Below are positions 28,830 to 38,004 of a DNA stretch of 64,000 bases, one piece after another. The notes under the pieces are model-generated. The model had not been told where the DNA came from. It saw nothing but the letters and a program-made list of their open reading frames with translations, and searched no databases. The position numbers and the translations under genes are program-made. Location of the stretch: positions 255,737 to 319,736 of the forward strand of contig CP094379.1 in the NCBI GenBank assembly GCA_030060845.1, in the 5' to 3' direction. The stretch comes from Candidatus Midichloria sp. (lineage in GTDB: Bacteria > Pseudomonadota > Alphaproteobacteria > Rickettsiales > Midichloriaceae). Numbering within the stretch: the stretch's first letter is position 1; every line of letters begins with the position of its first letter.

Positions 28830-29055
28830 TTTAACCTCAACTGCTTTTGGATTGGCAATATAAACGGTGATGGCTTAGATGATGTAGTGGTTCGAGCTCT
28901 TGCAGCTAATCCAAGCAGAAAAAGTGATGCCGGGCAAGCATATGTAAGTGGTTGGTACTAATTCTTCTCTGACTATATCTCTCAAGCTCTTATCTTTAAA
29001 CTGCAATAATGGTTTTATAAATGGTTTTACAATTGATGACTATTTAGGACGTTAA
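28830..29055 (+). pseudogene. FG-GAP/integrin-like repeat fragment (e)
   Basis: The plus strand encodes the best-preserved integrin-alpha-type blade of the window: FWIGNINGDGLDDVVVRALA, then NPSRKSDAGQAYV, which matches the G-D-x-N-x-D-G-x-D-D ... A-D-P-x-x-x-S-x-A-G-x-x-Y-V pattern. After a stop another frame reads LLSLNCNNGFINGFTIDDYLG, the end of the next blade as commonly seen in this family. It ends at the edge of the AsmA-like pseudogene. Confidence 0.7.
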
Positions 29056-29058
29056 GTT

Positions 29059-31140
29059 TCAGAAGCAGGAGAGAAGTTCACTATTAGCTTTGTCAGCAGG
29101 GGCACTGAAAGGACCCGAAGCAGGTTGAGTTGAGGAAATGAAGTGAATCAGCTGAGTTATATCAAACTCTGTGTTGAGTTTTGGCATTTGACCTATGGAT
29201 TTTACATTAAATGTCACTGGAGAATTTACTCCGATTGGAATAAAAGAATGTTTTGCAAATAGAATCAGCGGTTGACTAGAAGCATCATACATAGCAGCCA
29301 TCGCCCCACTTATTCTATTATTTGATAATTTGACATTATTAAAGTTTAATAATGAACCTTTAATATCAATACTTCCTTTCATATTGCTAAAAAATGAGGA
29401 ACCATAATTACTATGATAGTTTATTCTAGATATTTTATTGGAAGCACTTAAGGTTAAGTCAGGAGCTTTTATGATTTCATCTAAATCAGAACCATTCCAC
29501 TTAATATTCTTACCAATTATATTAACTTTGCCGATTGATTTTTTATCAGTTCTTAATACAAGGCCAAGATTAACATTATTTAAAAAGCGTAAGCTCATCT
29601 GATGCACATATTCGACAGCAGTAAGACTGCCAACGGCTGTAATCTCTCCATTTAAAAGTTACATTTACTATTTATTAGACTTACAATACCATTGTTGAGT
29701 TGTAGTGACGCATTAAGATTTTCTATAGTATTTAAACCCATCGATTATGAGCTGAGAGGCCTTAAATTTTATTAAAGCATCAAAATTATATAAGCTAAAT
29801 GTATTTACTTTATCATAATTTTGTCCTTTGATAAATCTGACATTTCAGGGAAAATTTGCTTTAAAAAATCTAAAGAAAGATTCAAAAAATTGATTGCTGA
29901 ATCGATAGCAAGCCTGAAATTGTCAAGCGATAGCATAGTTTGCACTCTCTAATTTGGTTTTATTCTCTGCTTCAAAAGGAAGATTGTTGATTGAAAATAA
30001 ACCTTGAGATATAACTCAAAAGAAATAAAAAAATCTTTTATGGATTCTCACCTTAAATGTGGCCTTTTGTGCCATAAAGTCTAAATTGATGCTATAATCT
30101 ACATATCTTAACCACTTATGATCATTAACATTTTTGAAATATGTGGTGCAGCTTTTATCACTATCAGATCGGAATAAAATCTTTACCAAATCATCAAATT
30201 TATCATCAATATCAAATTTATCAAAATCTAATTCATTAAATTTTAGTGCTGACTCAATTATTTTTTTATTTTTAGCATCTTTAATTAAATTGATCTTTCA
30301 CATTATTAAAGTTGAATCGAAGGCTGCTTTAATATTATCTAACCTAATCCTATGCGGTATAATTAAAAGGTTTGCTTTAAAAAGAAACTTTGATATTTCT
30401 ATCTCAGATTCTTTACTTTTTTATAGCAACTTTATAGTACTAGGAATGTCAGTAATCACTATTGATAAATCACCATTAAACTTAGGCCTAGAATTGTTTC
30501 TAGAATAATAACCTACTAGATTGATTTTCTCATTTCTTGGTAAAAGGCAGGATGCTTTGTTGATATAAAGCTCGTCATTCATTATATCTGCATTCAAAGC
30601 AAAATCATGTTTAAAATAAGAGTCAGAATTTATTATGATTTGACGTGCTTAGAAGGCTGATACCTCTGTTTTTACGGGTTGCTTATTTTTATCTTCATTT
30701 ACCTCTTCAATAGCTATTGCAAAATTCTTTAGACTATGAATATCGAGAGTAGTTTTTCCATGAAGTTCTGGGTCATCATAAAGTTTATTTCCGTTTCCAG
30801 ATATTTCTAGCGCAAACATACTATTACCTATTTATTATAGCTTCTTCAACTTTGCCCCCCTGAATTTATACCGTTTAGACCTGCACTCATTTAATCTATA
30901 ACTTTTTCCTAAAATAGAATTATTAAAATTTAGGTCTAGCTCTTTGAGCTTTACACTCTATACACTGAACTTCAAAGCTAACCTTTATATTAATTAATTT
31001 TATATCTGGAATATAACCCACTAAAGCAGAGCCACGTATTGTTTTGAAATGCTCCACAGAATGCTCTAGATCTATTTTCGAATTTATTGTAGCAACCACG
31101 ATATATATGATTAGCAAAGTCTTTATTAAAAATAACTTTA
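29059..31140 (-). pseudogene. AsmA-family envelope protein, heavily decayed
   Basis: AsmA-like proteins are large inner-membrane-anchored periplasmic proteins implicated in lipid transport. Minus-strand pieces in changing frames run from the N-terminus (a membrane-anchor-like LIIYIVVATI near 31110 and SALVGYIPDIKLINIKV near 31030) onward. The middle has MFALEISGNGNKLYDDPEL near 30810. The C-terminal domain is a 182-codon open stretch at 29607-29059 with SSFFSNMKGSIDIKGSLLNF and NNRISGAMAA, typical of AsmA beta-repeat sequence. At least six interruptions are visible. The long last piece is open by chance or recent decay and has no translation start context. Confidence 0.72.
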
Positions 31141-31194
31141 TAGCTTAAATAAACTCCTATATCTCCTTCATATATTTGTCTATTTTCTTATCTA

Positions 31195-31407
31195 TAAGAG
31201 TAGATGGAGGTGGAGGCCGTGAATTTGGAGCTTCAAACTTAAAAGATGCAGTATTATTTTAGCAATAGCTATGAAAGTATATTTGATGTTATATATTCAG
31301 GTAGGAGCGGTGTAATGCCTTATTGGATGGTTAAATTATCTGATTCCGGCCATAAGACAATTAACAATTCACGTTCATCAACTTGGAGGAGGAAAATAAT
31401 TATTTTT
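31195..31407 (+). pseudogene. ccoP: Detached 3' fragment of ccoP (cbb3 oxidase subunit III)
   Basis: The plus strand spells the last part of the second heme-c domain of CcoP: GGGREFGASNLKDAVL, then after stops NSYESIFDVIYSGRSGVMPYW, and in the next frame IRQLTIHVHQLGGGK and a stop. In CcoP the corresponding text is Gly-x-x-x-G-A-P-N-L-x-D ... Gly-R-x-G-V-M-P-x-W ... Y-V-x-S-L-G-G-G. The second CxxCH motif lies before this piece and is absent. The first half of ccoP is on the opposite strand at 34865-35345, so the gene was split by a rearrangement of the nuoG-ygfZ-cyclophilin block between them. Confidence 0.82.
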
Positions 31408-31552
31408 ATGCCATTGGCAGCTATTACTTTTATTGTGTATAATGTGACTTAATTATTGTTAAATAAGTAGCATCTTCCTTTATTAGAAAATTGACAATAA
31501 TGATATTATAAGGAAAATTTAAGTTTACCCTAATAAATTAGTAAAATAAGGT

Positions 31553-33580
31553 ATGGCAAAATTAATTGTCAACGGTATAGAAATAGAAGTTCCTAATGGT
31601 TCAACAGTTTTACAAGCATGTGAAGCGGTTGGGGCTGAGATTCCAAGGTTTTGCTACCATGAAAAGTTAGCAATTGCTGGTAATTGTAGAATGTGTTTAG
31701 TGGAAGTCGAAAAATCTCCAAAACCAGTAGCAAGTTGCGCTCAACCTGTTACAAATGGGATGATTGTACACACTGACACTAACATGGTGAAAAAGGCTAG
31801 AGAAGGAATAATGGAATTTCTGCTGATTAACCATCCGCTTGATTGCCCAATTTGTGACCAAGGTGGAGAATGTGACCTCCAGGATCAGGCTATGAAGTAT
31901 GGAAAGGGATATAGTAGATTCGAAGAAGAGAAGCGCTCGGTTGTTGATAAATACATGGGACCTTTAATCAGTACTAACATGAATCGATGTATCCATTGCA
32001 CAAGATGTGTTAGATTTTTAGAAGATGTAGCTGGAACCAATGAGCTTGGTGCTATAGGACGTGGCGAAGATATGGAGATTACTACCTATATCAGGAAGGC
32101 GGTTTCTTCTGAATTATCAGGCAATATCATAGACCTTTGTCCAGTAGGAGCGTTAACTGCTAAACCATATGAATCTCTATTCCGTTCTTGGGAGCTAAAG
32201 AGAACTAACTCAATAGATGTGTTGGATGCCGTTGGTAGTAATATAGTAATAAATAGCAGAGGAACGGAGGTTATGCGAATATTACCAATCCCTAATGATG
32301 ATATTAATGAAGAGTGGATTTCTGATAAGACTAGGTTCGCATATGATGGTTTAAAATATCAAAGGCTTGATATACCAATGATCAAAAAAGATGGTAAATT
32401 AAAGCCATATGATTGGGATATAACCTTAACTGAGATTAAAAATAAAATATTGACAACAGATCCGCAAGAAGTAGGAGCTATAGCTGGTGACTTTACTGAT
32501 GTTGAGACGATGTTTCTAGCTAAAAAGCTTCTTAAAGGGCTAGGCAGCAACAATTATGATTGTAGGCAAGACGGGAGTTTTTTGGATAACTCTGAGCGCT
32601 GGTTTTATACTTTTGGTACCACAATTAGTGGTATAGAAAAAGCTGATTTATGCTTAATAATTGGAAGCAATCCAAGGCAAGAAGCAGCAATTATTAATGC
32701 TAGAATTAGAAAAGCCTTTTTGCATAATAAAACCCAAATTGCATTAATTGGTGAAAAGGTTAATTTACAATATGATTATAAACATTTGGGCAATAACCCT
32801 TGGCTGTTAAAGCAAATTGCTGAAGGAAGACATCCATTTAGTGAACGATTAAGAAATGCTAAAAATCCAATAATTATTGTTGGGGTTGCAGTTTTTGCCC
32901 GCCGTGACTTTGAGGCATTTGTGTATTATCTCAAAAAAATATGTACTCAATTTGATATTGTAAGAGATGATTGGAATGGCTTCAATGTTCTTCATACCTC
33001 AGCTTCAAGAGTAGGTGGTTTGGATATAGGCTTCATACCAGAATCAAAATCCATTCATATCCAAAATATTCTTGAAAATTCAAAAGTACTTTTTTTATTT
33101 GGGGCTGATGAAATAGACTTAAGAAGAATTCCACAAGATACTTTCGTGATATATCAAGGTCACCACGGTGATAAGAGTGTGTATAGTGCTGATATTATAC
33201 TCCCTGGCGCTGCTTATACAGAAAAAGATTCAACTTATGTTAATACTGAAGGTAGAGTCCAACGAACCTATGCAGCAGTTCCACCTCCTAGATACGCTCA
33301 ATCTGATTGGGAAATAGTAAACGCATTGGCAAAAATGTTAAAAATAGATATAGGCATCAACTCCATGGGTGAGCTAAGAAGGTTAATGACAAAGGAATTC
33401 TCCATCTTTGAATATGTTGATAGTGTGGTGCCAAGCGAGATAAAAATCAATTTGGGAAAAATGAAGGATTTTGAGAAAGATTCTTTCACCAATCCTAGCA
33501 AAAATTTTTATATGAGTGACTGTATATCAAGAAATTCAAGAACAATGGCCCAGTGCACTCAAGAAATATTGAATAAATAA
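31553..33580 (+). CDS. nuoG: NADH-quinone oxidoreductase subunit G
   Basis: NuoG is the large Fe-S subunit of the peripheral arm of respiratory complex I and relays electrons from NADH. The 675-residue protein has the N-terminal [2Fe-2S] ferredoxin domain (Cys34, Cys45, Cys48, Cys62), the His-Cys3 [4Fe-4S] region HPLDCPICDQGGECDLQD near 94-112, and NRCIHCTRCVRF near 143-154. The molybdopterin-type domain follows (about 215-650) without its own catalytic cofactor, as usual. Length is normal for alphaproteobacteria. ygfZ starts 10 bases later. The block nuoG-ygfZ-cyclophilin lies inside a probable inversion bounded by pieces of ccoP; other nuo genes are not in view. Confidence 0.95.
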   Translation: MAKLIVNGIEIEVPNGSTVLQACEAVGAEIPRFCYHEKLAIAGNCRMCLVEVEKSPKPVASCAQPVTNGMIVHTDTNMVKKAREGIMEFLLINHPLDCPICDQGGECDLQDQAMKYGKGYSRFEEEKRSVVDKYMGPLISTNMNRCIHCTRCVRFLEDVAGTNELGAIGRGEDMEITTYIRKAVSSELSGNIIDLCPVGALTAKPYESLFRSWELKRTNSIDVLDAVGSNIVINSRGTEVMRILPIPNDDINEEWISDKTRFAYDGLKYQRLDIPMIKKDGKLKPYDWDITLTEIKNKILTTDPQEVGAIAGDFTDVETMFLAKKLLKGLGSNNYDCRQDGSFLDNSERWFYTFGTTISGIEKADLCLIIGSNPRQEAAIINARIRKAFLHNKTQIALIGEKVNLQYDYKHLGNNPWLLKQIAEGRHPFSERLRNAKNPIIIVGVAVFARRDFEAFVYYLKKICTQFDIVRDDWNGFNVLHTSASRVGGLDIGFIPESKSIHIQNILENSKVLFLFGADEIDLRRIPQDTFVIYQGHHGDKSVYSADIILPGAAYTEKDSTYVNTEGRVQRTYAAVPPPRYAQSDWEIVNALAKMLKIDIGINSMGELRRLMTKEFSIFEYVDSVVPSEIKINLGKMKDFEKDSFTNPSKNFYMSDCISRNSRTMAQCTQEILNK

Positions 33581-33590
33581 AGGCAATATT

Positions 33591-34391
33591 ATGATGATCT
33601 TACCTTATAGGGCGCTTATAAGGATGTCTGGAACTAATAAAGCAGATTTTCTTCAAGGTATAGTAACTAATGATATCAATCTACTAAAAGAGGATAGCCT
33701 TTTATATACACTAATGCTTACACCTCAAGGAAAAGTGCTATATGACTTTTTCATTTTAGCAAATAAAGATCATTATTTACTCGATATTCCAGCAAAATAC
33801 ATAGACGAAATAATAAAAAAATTTAATATGTATAAACTGCATTTAGATATTAAAATAGATATTTTAGATAATATAAAAGCAGTTATTTCACAGTCTTCTT
33901 TTAATGATGGGTTCTTCAGTGATCCAAGGTGCCATTTATTTAGCTATTATAGGGGCTTTATGGAAGAAGAACAAATTGATAACCACCCAGATAAGCTTAA
34001 GAATTATCATATTGAAAGGATTGATTTAAAAATCCCAGAATTATCTATAGACTTTATGCCTCAGGAGCGGTTTGCGCTTGAATTAAATATGGACCAGCTC
34101 AATGCAATAAATTATCAAAAGGGATGCTACATAGGCCAAGAAGTTACTGCAAGAACAACTTATAGAGGTACGGTACGTAAAGATATATATAAAATAAGTT
34201 TCAAAAGCTTGCATGATGCTGAAAAAGTTTCATTAGGTACAGAAGTTTTTGTAGGTGAAAAGGTTATAGGCCAAGCAATGCAGCCCTTTGGTGTTAATTG
34301 TCTTGCTATACTTTATAGAGAAAAAGCACAAGAAGTGGTTGAGAAAAACTTAAAACTGCAGTTGAATAATGTAGAAGCCTTTATCAATTAA
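33591..34391 (+). CDS. ygfZ: Folate-binding protein YgfZ/IBA57 family
   Basis: YgfZ is a tetrahydrofolate-dependent helper in the maintenance or assembly of Fe-S proteins, related to the glycine-cleavage T protein. The 266-residue protein has the family's diagnostic KGCYIGQE at residues 177-184, with the conserved cysteine Cys179, and an N-terminal aminomethyltransferase-like part with DFLQGIVTNDI near 19-29 and TPQGKVLYDFFI near 44-55. Start ATG 33591 begins MMIL; ATG 33594 is equally possible. It stands between nuoG, a many-cluster Fe-S protein, and a truncated cyclophilin, on the same strand. Confidence 0.9.
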   Translation: MMILPYRALIRMSGTNKADFLQGIVTNDINLLKEDSLLYTLMLTPQGKVLYDFFILANKDHYLLDIPAKYIDEIIKKFNMYKLHLDIKIDILDNIKAVISQSSFNDGFFSDPRCHLFSYYRGFMEEEQIDNHPDKLKNYHIERIDLKIPELSIDFMPQERFALELNMDQLNAINYQKGCYIGQEVTARTTYRGTVRKDIYKISFKSLHDAEKVSLGTEVFVGEKVIGQAMQPFGVNCLAILYREKAQEVVEKNLKLQLNNVEAFIN

Positions 34392-34403
34392 TAATTACCG
34401 GCT

Positions 34404-34799
34404 ATGCAAAATTTTTTATTCAGATCTCTTTTAACGTTATTGCAGCTTTTTGGTTTACATTTATTCTGCTTCTCAACATATGCCACGGAAAATATAATTG
34501 AGGCCAGCAACCAACAGAATGATATGGCAGAGAATGTGAAGCAAAATAAAAATCCCAAGGCCATAATGCAGCTTAAATATGGTACAGTGGAAATAGAATT
34601 ATATCCAGGAAAAGTTCTGAAACATGTTGAGAGAATCTTAATGCTTGCAAATAAAGGATTTTACAACGATTTAAAATTTCATAGAGTAATAGATGGTTTC
34701 ATAGTGCAAACTGGTGATCAGAAGGGTGATGGAACAGGCGGTAGTGATCAGCCAAGTTTGCCCGCTGAATTTTTCTTGTTAGATAAAGAAATGATGTAA
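34404..34799 (+). pseudogene. Periplasmic cyclophilin-type peptidyl-prolyl isomerase, 3' truncated
   Basis: The 131-residue frame has a signal peptide (about 27 residues, ending FSTYA) and the first half of a cyclophilin: [16 protein letters not shown], then [20 protein letters not shown] (the FHRVI...QxGD core with the catalytic Arg) and [14 protein letters not shown]. In full-length enzymes another 60-80 residues follow with a G-x-x-x-M-A ... N-S-x-x-S-Q-F-F-I block; here the frame ends in unrelated residues and a TAA at 34799. The end lies about 65 bases from the truncated end of ccoP, next to the likely inversion breakpoint. It is probably non-functional. Confidence 0.8.
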
Positions 34800-34864
34800 T
34801 TACTTAAAGAAGCAAAAGTTAAAATTTTACCTTTACTAAAAGCTGCCATTTAAGACTCTCTAGT

Positions 34865-35345
34865 TTATTCATGTCCTGACCTAATTCCATATTTTATAGT
34901 TGTATAAATATCTTCTAACTTTCTACCCCAAAGCCAAGCCCCAGTAGCTAGATTAGGATAGCCAATATCGCTCCCTCCACTAACACCATGACAAGGAGCA
35001 TAGTTATTTTCAAATGCAGACTTACCCCCAGCAAGAGCAAACTTAAAAAGTTTTTCATTTCTTAAAATCTCTTCAAAAGAAGCTTTGTCAAATTCAGCTT
35101 GATATTCAGCTCGGAGTGCTAATATTTCTGCTTGACTTTTTTCTAACTCTTTTTGTGAAGACTAGTCCAATAACCCATTACTATGAGGAATAACCAGGAC
35201 AGATAGAGTAACCAGTATATTATGTAAAGAACAAAGCCACATAAAAAAATAACCTTAACCAAAATGAATCAGGATTGTTATATTCTTCTATACCATCCCA
35301 ACTATGGCCAGTAGTAACAGCTTTTTTCTTCACTTCCTTAGACAT
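34865..35345 (-). pseudogene. ccoP: 5' part of ccoP (cbb3 oxidase diheme subunit III)
   Basis: CcoP is the diheme cytochrome c subunit of the high-affinity cbb3 oxidase. From ATG 35345 the minus strand reads TTGHSWDGIEEYNNPDSFWL, the CcoP start with its membrane helix, then stops. Another frame continues with SAFENNYAPCHGVSGG and GYPNLATGAWLWGRKLEDIY and ends RSGHE and TAA at 34865. The first heme motif CxxCH is changed to YAPCH, so the first heme-binding Cys is lost. The second heme domain is missing here and its end is found at 31195-31407 on the other strand. The ATG directly follows the ccoQ stop. Confidence 0.88.
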
Positions 35346-35349
35346 ATAG

Positions 35350-35450
35350 TTAATCATCTACAGAATTATTTTGCTTATTTTGATCCTTAAATGGTATACG
35401 ACCATACTTATCATAAATTTTACTACGATTTATAATTACCACTTATGCCC
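35350..35450 (-). pseudogene. ccoQ: ccoQ-like small subunit of cbb3 oxidase, remnant
   Basis: A short minus-strand frame ending at a TAA (35350-35352) reads SKIYDKYGRIPFKDQNKQNN and a final acidic VDD. Its position between ccoO and ccoP and a soluble tail of this kind after a lost membrane helix fit CcoQ/FixQ. The membrane-spanning start is not recognisable. The assignment depends on gene order. Confidence 0.5.
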
Positions 35451-35454
35451 TTCA

Positions 35455-36190
35455 TTGGTTTTTAAATCCAGCCTGATTCCAAGATTTTGCATGTGTATCC
35501 AATGATTGCATCCATATCTGTGATCTCTGTAGATTTTTATTAAACTTTCTTATTTTAGCTCCAGGATAGTGTTTGTTGAAATTTTCCATAGCTGCTTGAT
35601 TCTCATTAATGGCTAGTTGAGTTTTTAAGTCATTATAACAATTCTTTATATCGGCATCAGTATAATGGATATCCCCAAAGATCTCAAAATCTCCTTCTTC
35701 TTACATAAATCATCAAGCTTCAATAAGGACTTTAACATAAAGGGATAGTCAGGCATGATTTTGATTCTGGCACTACAATTTTGGATCATGAATATGCTCA
35801 ATATGCCAATCATCAGAATATTTTTCTCCTATTCGAGCTAAATCAGGGCCAGTTCTCTTTGAGCCCCAAAAAGAAAATCATATTAGCTCTTGGCAGCTTA
35901 TTGAATGACCATACCTTTCAACTTCATCCAGTAGTGTTCTGACTTGCTAACTGTGACATCCATAGCAGTCCTCTCTTTTATATATTGCTAACCCCTAAAA
36001 GCTTTAAGGGTATGTATGGTCTGCTAGTATCCTACAACCTATCCTACAACCTTTATTGCAATTTCTTTTTTTAAAGAGTAGTAATATTTGTACCATATCA
36101 CCTATTGAAGCACAACAACTACAATTAGTACTACTGAAATAAATAAACTTCTCTCTATAATGCTATGGTAATTTTATGTCATACCTGATT
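35455..36190 (-). pseudogene. ccoO: ccoO (cbb3 oxidase monoheme subunit II), decayed
   Basis: CcoO is the membrane-bound monoheme cytochrome c of cbb3 oxidase. Minus-strand text in order: SRPYIPLKLLG near 36030, EDCYGCHS (the CxxCH heme motif, preserved) near 35965, then in the same frame but after a TAG VRTLLDEVERYGHS. After a TGA comes [23 protein letters not shown] near 35870-35810. Next frame: KIMPDYPFMLKSLLK near 35760, and DTHAKSWN near 35500 at the end. These match the conserved CcoO blocks G-C-x-x-C-H-S-Q-x-x-R, [12 protein letters not shown]-x-G and I-M-P-x-Y-P/x. Three nonsense codons and several shifts show that it is dead. Confidence 0.9.
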
Positions 36191-36236
36191 TGCCAAAGAT
36201 ATTGGTTGCTCATGAATCTGTTTTTTTGGGTTCCCT

Positions 36237-37460
36237 CTCATTGTACATATTCATTATAAACTAAAACAAGTGCTCCAGACAAAAAGAAAATACCACCTAT
36301 TGCTCTAATCACATAGTAGGGATGTAGAGCTATAACAGACTGCAAGAAAGAATATTTTAAAAAGCCCTATATCATCCCCGCCACAATAAGCCTTAAGTTA
36401 TGCCAGCTGTCCACATAGAAGTTACATATAAGACAATACCAACTGTTGCCAGCCAAAAATGTACATTTACTAATTCTACTGAATACATATTTTCTCTTTT
36501 CCATAAAATAGGCAGGCATGTGATACATTGTACTAGAACTTATCATAGCAACCCATTCCAAGGCTCTAGAATGCACGTGATTGATAGTCCACTCTGTATA
36601 AGCTTAATGCATTTACTGATTTAATTGCCATTAACGTCCTTTCAAAAGTGCTTATGCTGTAAAAGGCTAAAGGGATAAAGCCCATAAGACCGTTTATCAT
36701 ACCACCCCATGAAGTGAAGGCCAAAAGATGATTGACATAGTCATACTAAGTGTTTGTACCCAATCTGGTAAGGAAGTATAGTGTAAGTGATGGGGCAAAG
36801 CCCATATATAAATGAATATTAAGCCCAAGAAGTGGAGGATAGAAAGCCTATAAGGATAGACAGGTTGATTAGCCATTTTTGGTAAGAATAATAGGCAATT
36901 CCAAGAAGACCAGGCTTTTTTATTAGAAAGAAACCCACAGTATTATGCTCATACCACCATTAAATCATGGCTGATTGCACTCCTGAAAAGGCACTAATAC
37001 TTTTTGCACTAAGTAGAGAAATTGGTATGGAAATATCATTCTCTAGATATAATATTGCAATTACAATTATAAATGCTAGAAAAAACAATTGGCTATATAT
37101 ATATGAGGTCCTGCCTTTTGATAATAGCTGCCACAAACACATATAAATATGCTACCTAGGCAAGCGCATATCATTCCAGGTTCTGCATATTCTTTCCCCT
37201 TGGGTAATGCCCATTACGCAACTAGATAAAGCTAGCAGTATAGAAAGCTGATAACAGAAAAAACAAAACGAGCAACCATTGAATTAGGGAGCTTTATATT
37301 ATAGGTGTGTTGTACAACAAAGAATGAGGTAGGTCAAAACTTAGTAATGGATAGCCATTTGTAGAGCGATAAGAATGCCAGCAGAAAGGCCAGCCACTGC
37401 CCAGAAAATAGAGGCACCCTGTAAATCATCTAACCACCTGATTATCATATTTATCGACAA
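36237..37460 (-). pseudogene. ccoN: ccoN (cbb3 oxidase catalytic subunit I), decayed
   Basis: CcoN holds the heme-copper centre where oxygen is reduced. On the minus strand pieces follow in order: IFWAVAGLSAGILIALQMAI (about 37415-37355), QGKEYAEPGMICACLG (about 37195), then LAFIIVIAILYLENDISIP (about 37080-37025) with [30 protein letters not shown] (about 36585-36520) follows, containing the H-x-H-S/x-G/x-A-L-x-W-V block of the family, and the end is ALHPYYVIRAIGGIFFLSGA (about 36335-36275). At least eight stops or shifts separate them. The gene order safE-ccoN-ccoO-ccoQ-ccoP on one strand supports the assignment. Confidence 0.9.
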
Positions 37461-37560
37461 TGTTCATAGCGTTATTTCGTCATTTGTTTATTCATAAAAA
37501 TCCTTTACATAATACAGTGTAACGCATTGTTACTATAAGAGACAGCAATTGCAATTGAGG

Positions 37561-37998
37561 CTATACTAAGCTACAAGGTAGAATCCTAATAGCAATCCAA
37601 GTACCTAACCTTTGAAACAAAAAAGGCAATTTGTAAGTGATTGAGCTATAAATGAGGTTGCTTATTATAACATCAAAATTGCTTCTAATAACTTCACAAG
37701 CTGATTTTGTGAAGCAACGAATGCCAAACCAACTTATTGCTAAGGAAGCGTAGCTAAAACTTTTTCCTACATAGTAGGGGATAGAAGCTGCACATAACAG
37801 CTTATTTTTTTGCTCATCTTTTTTTGGAAGGTTCATAAAAGCTTCATACTCATTTGAGCAACTGCTATTGGGCAACACATGCCAATACAGTGAGTAAAGC
37901 CACCAATTATATCCGTTATAAACATTGTCATAAGTAGACCAAAACTTCCATAATTTAAGCAGATTAATTACGGTTATACTTTGGTTGCAGCAGGACAT
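37561..37998 (-). pseudogene. SafE/UreH-type sulfite exporter-like membrane protein, decayed
   Basis: Minus-strand pieces include FITDIIGGFTHCIGMCCPIA (about 37925-37866), where family members have a G-G/x-x-H-C-x-G-M-C-G-x-I motif. In the next frame NKLLCAASIPYYVGKSFSYASLA follows (N-x-G-R-x-x-S-Y equivalent), then SLIYSS and a final RILPCSLV similar to the L-P-C-G-x-V-Y motif near the end of SafE domains. Such genes often accompany cbb3 oxidase operons and are linked to copper handling or oxidase assembly. A frame change within the first 30 codons and substitutions in the motifs indicate decay. Confidence 0.65.
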
Positions 37999-38004
37999 TT
38001 TCTT

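Noticed and set aside
30134-30508. 124-codon plus-strand frame opposite the AsmA-like pseudogene
   Set aside because: Composition mirrors the antisense of a decayed coding region, no start context, no recognisable domain.
31246-31452. 68-codon plus-strand frame as an independent small membrane protein
   Set aside because: The first half reads as the CcoP segment YSGRSGVMPYW and the remainder is out-of-phase; the CcoP continuation IRQLTIHVHQLGGG lies in the next frame.
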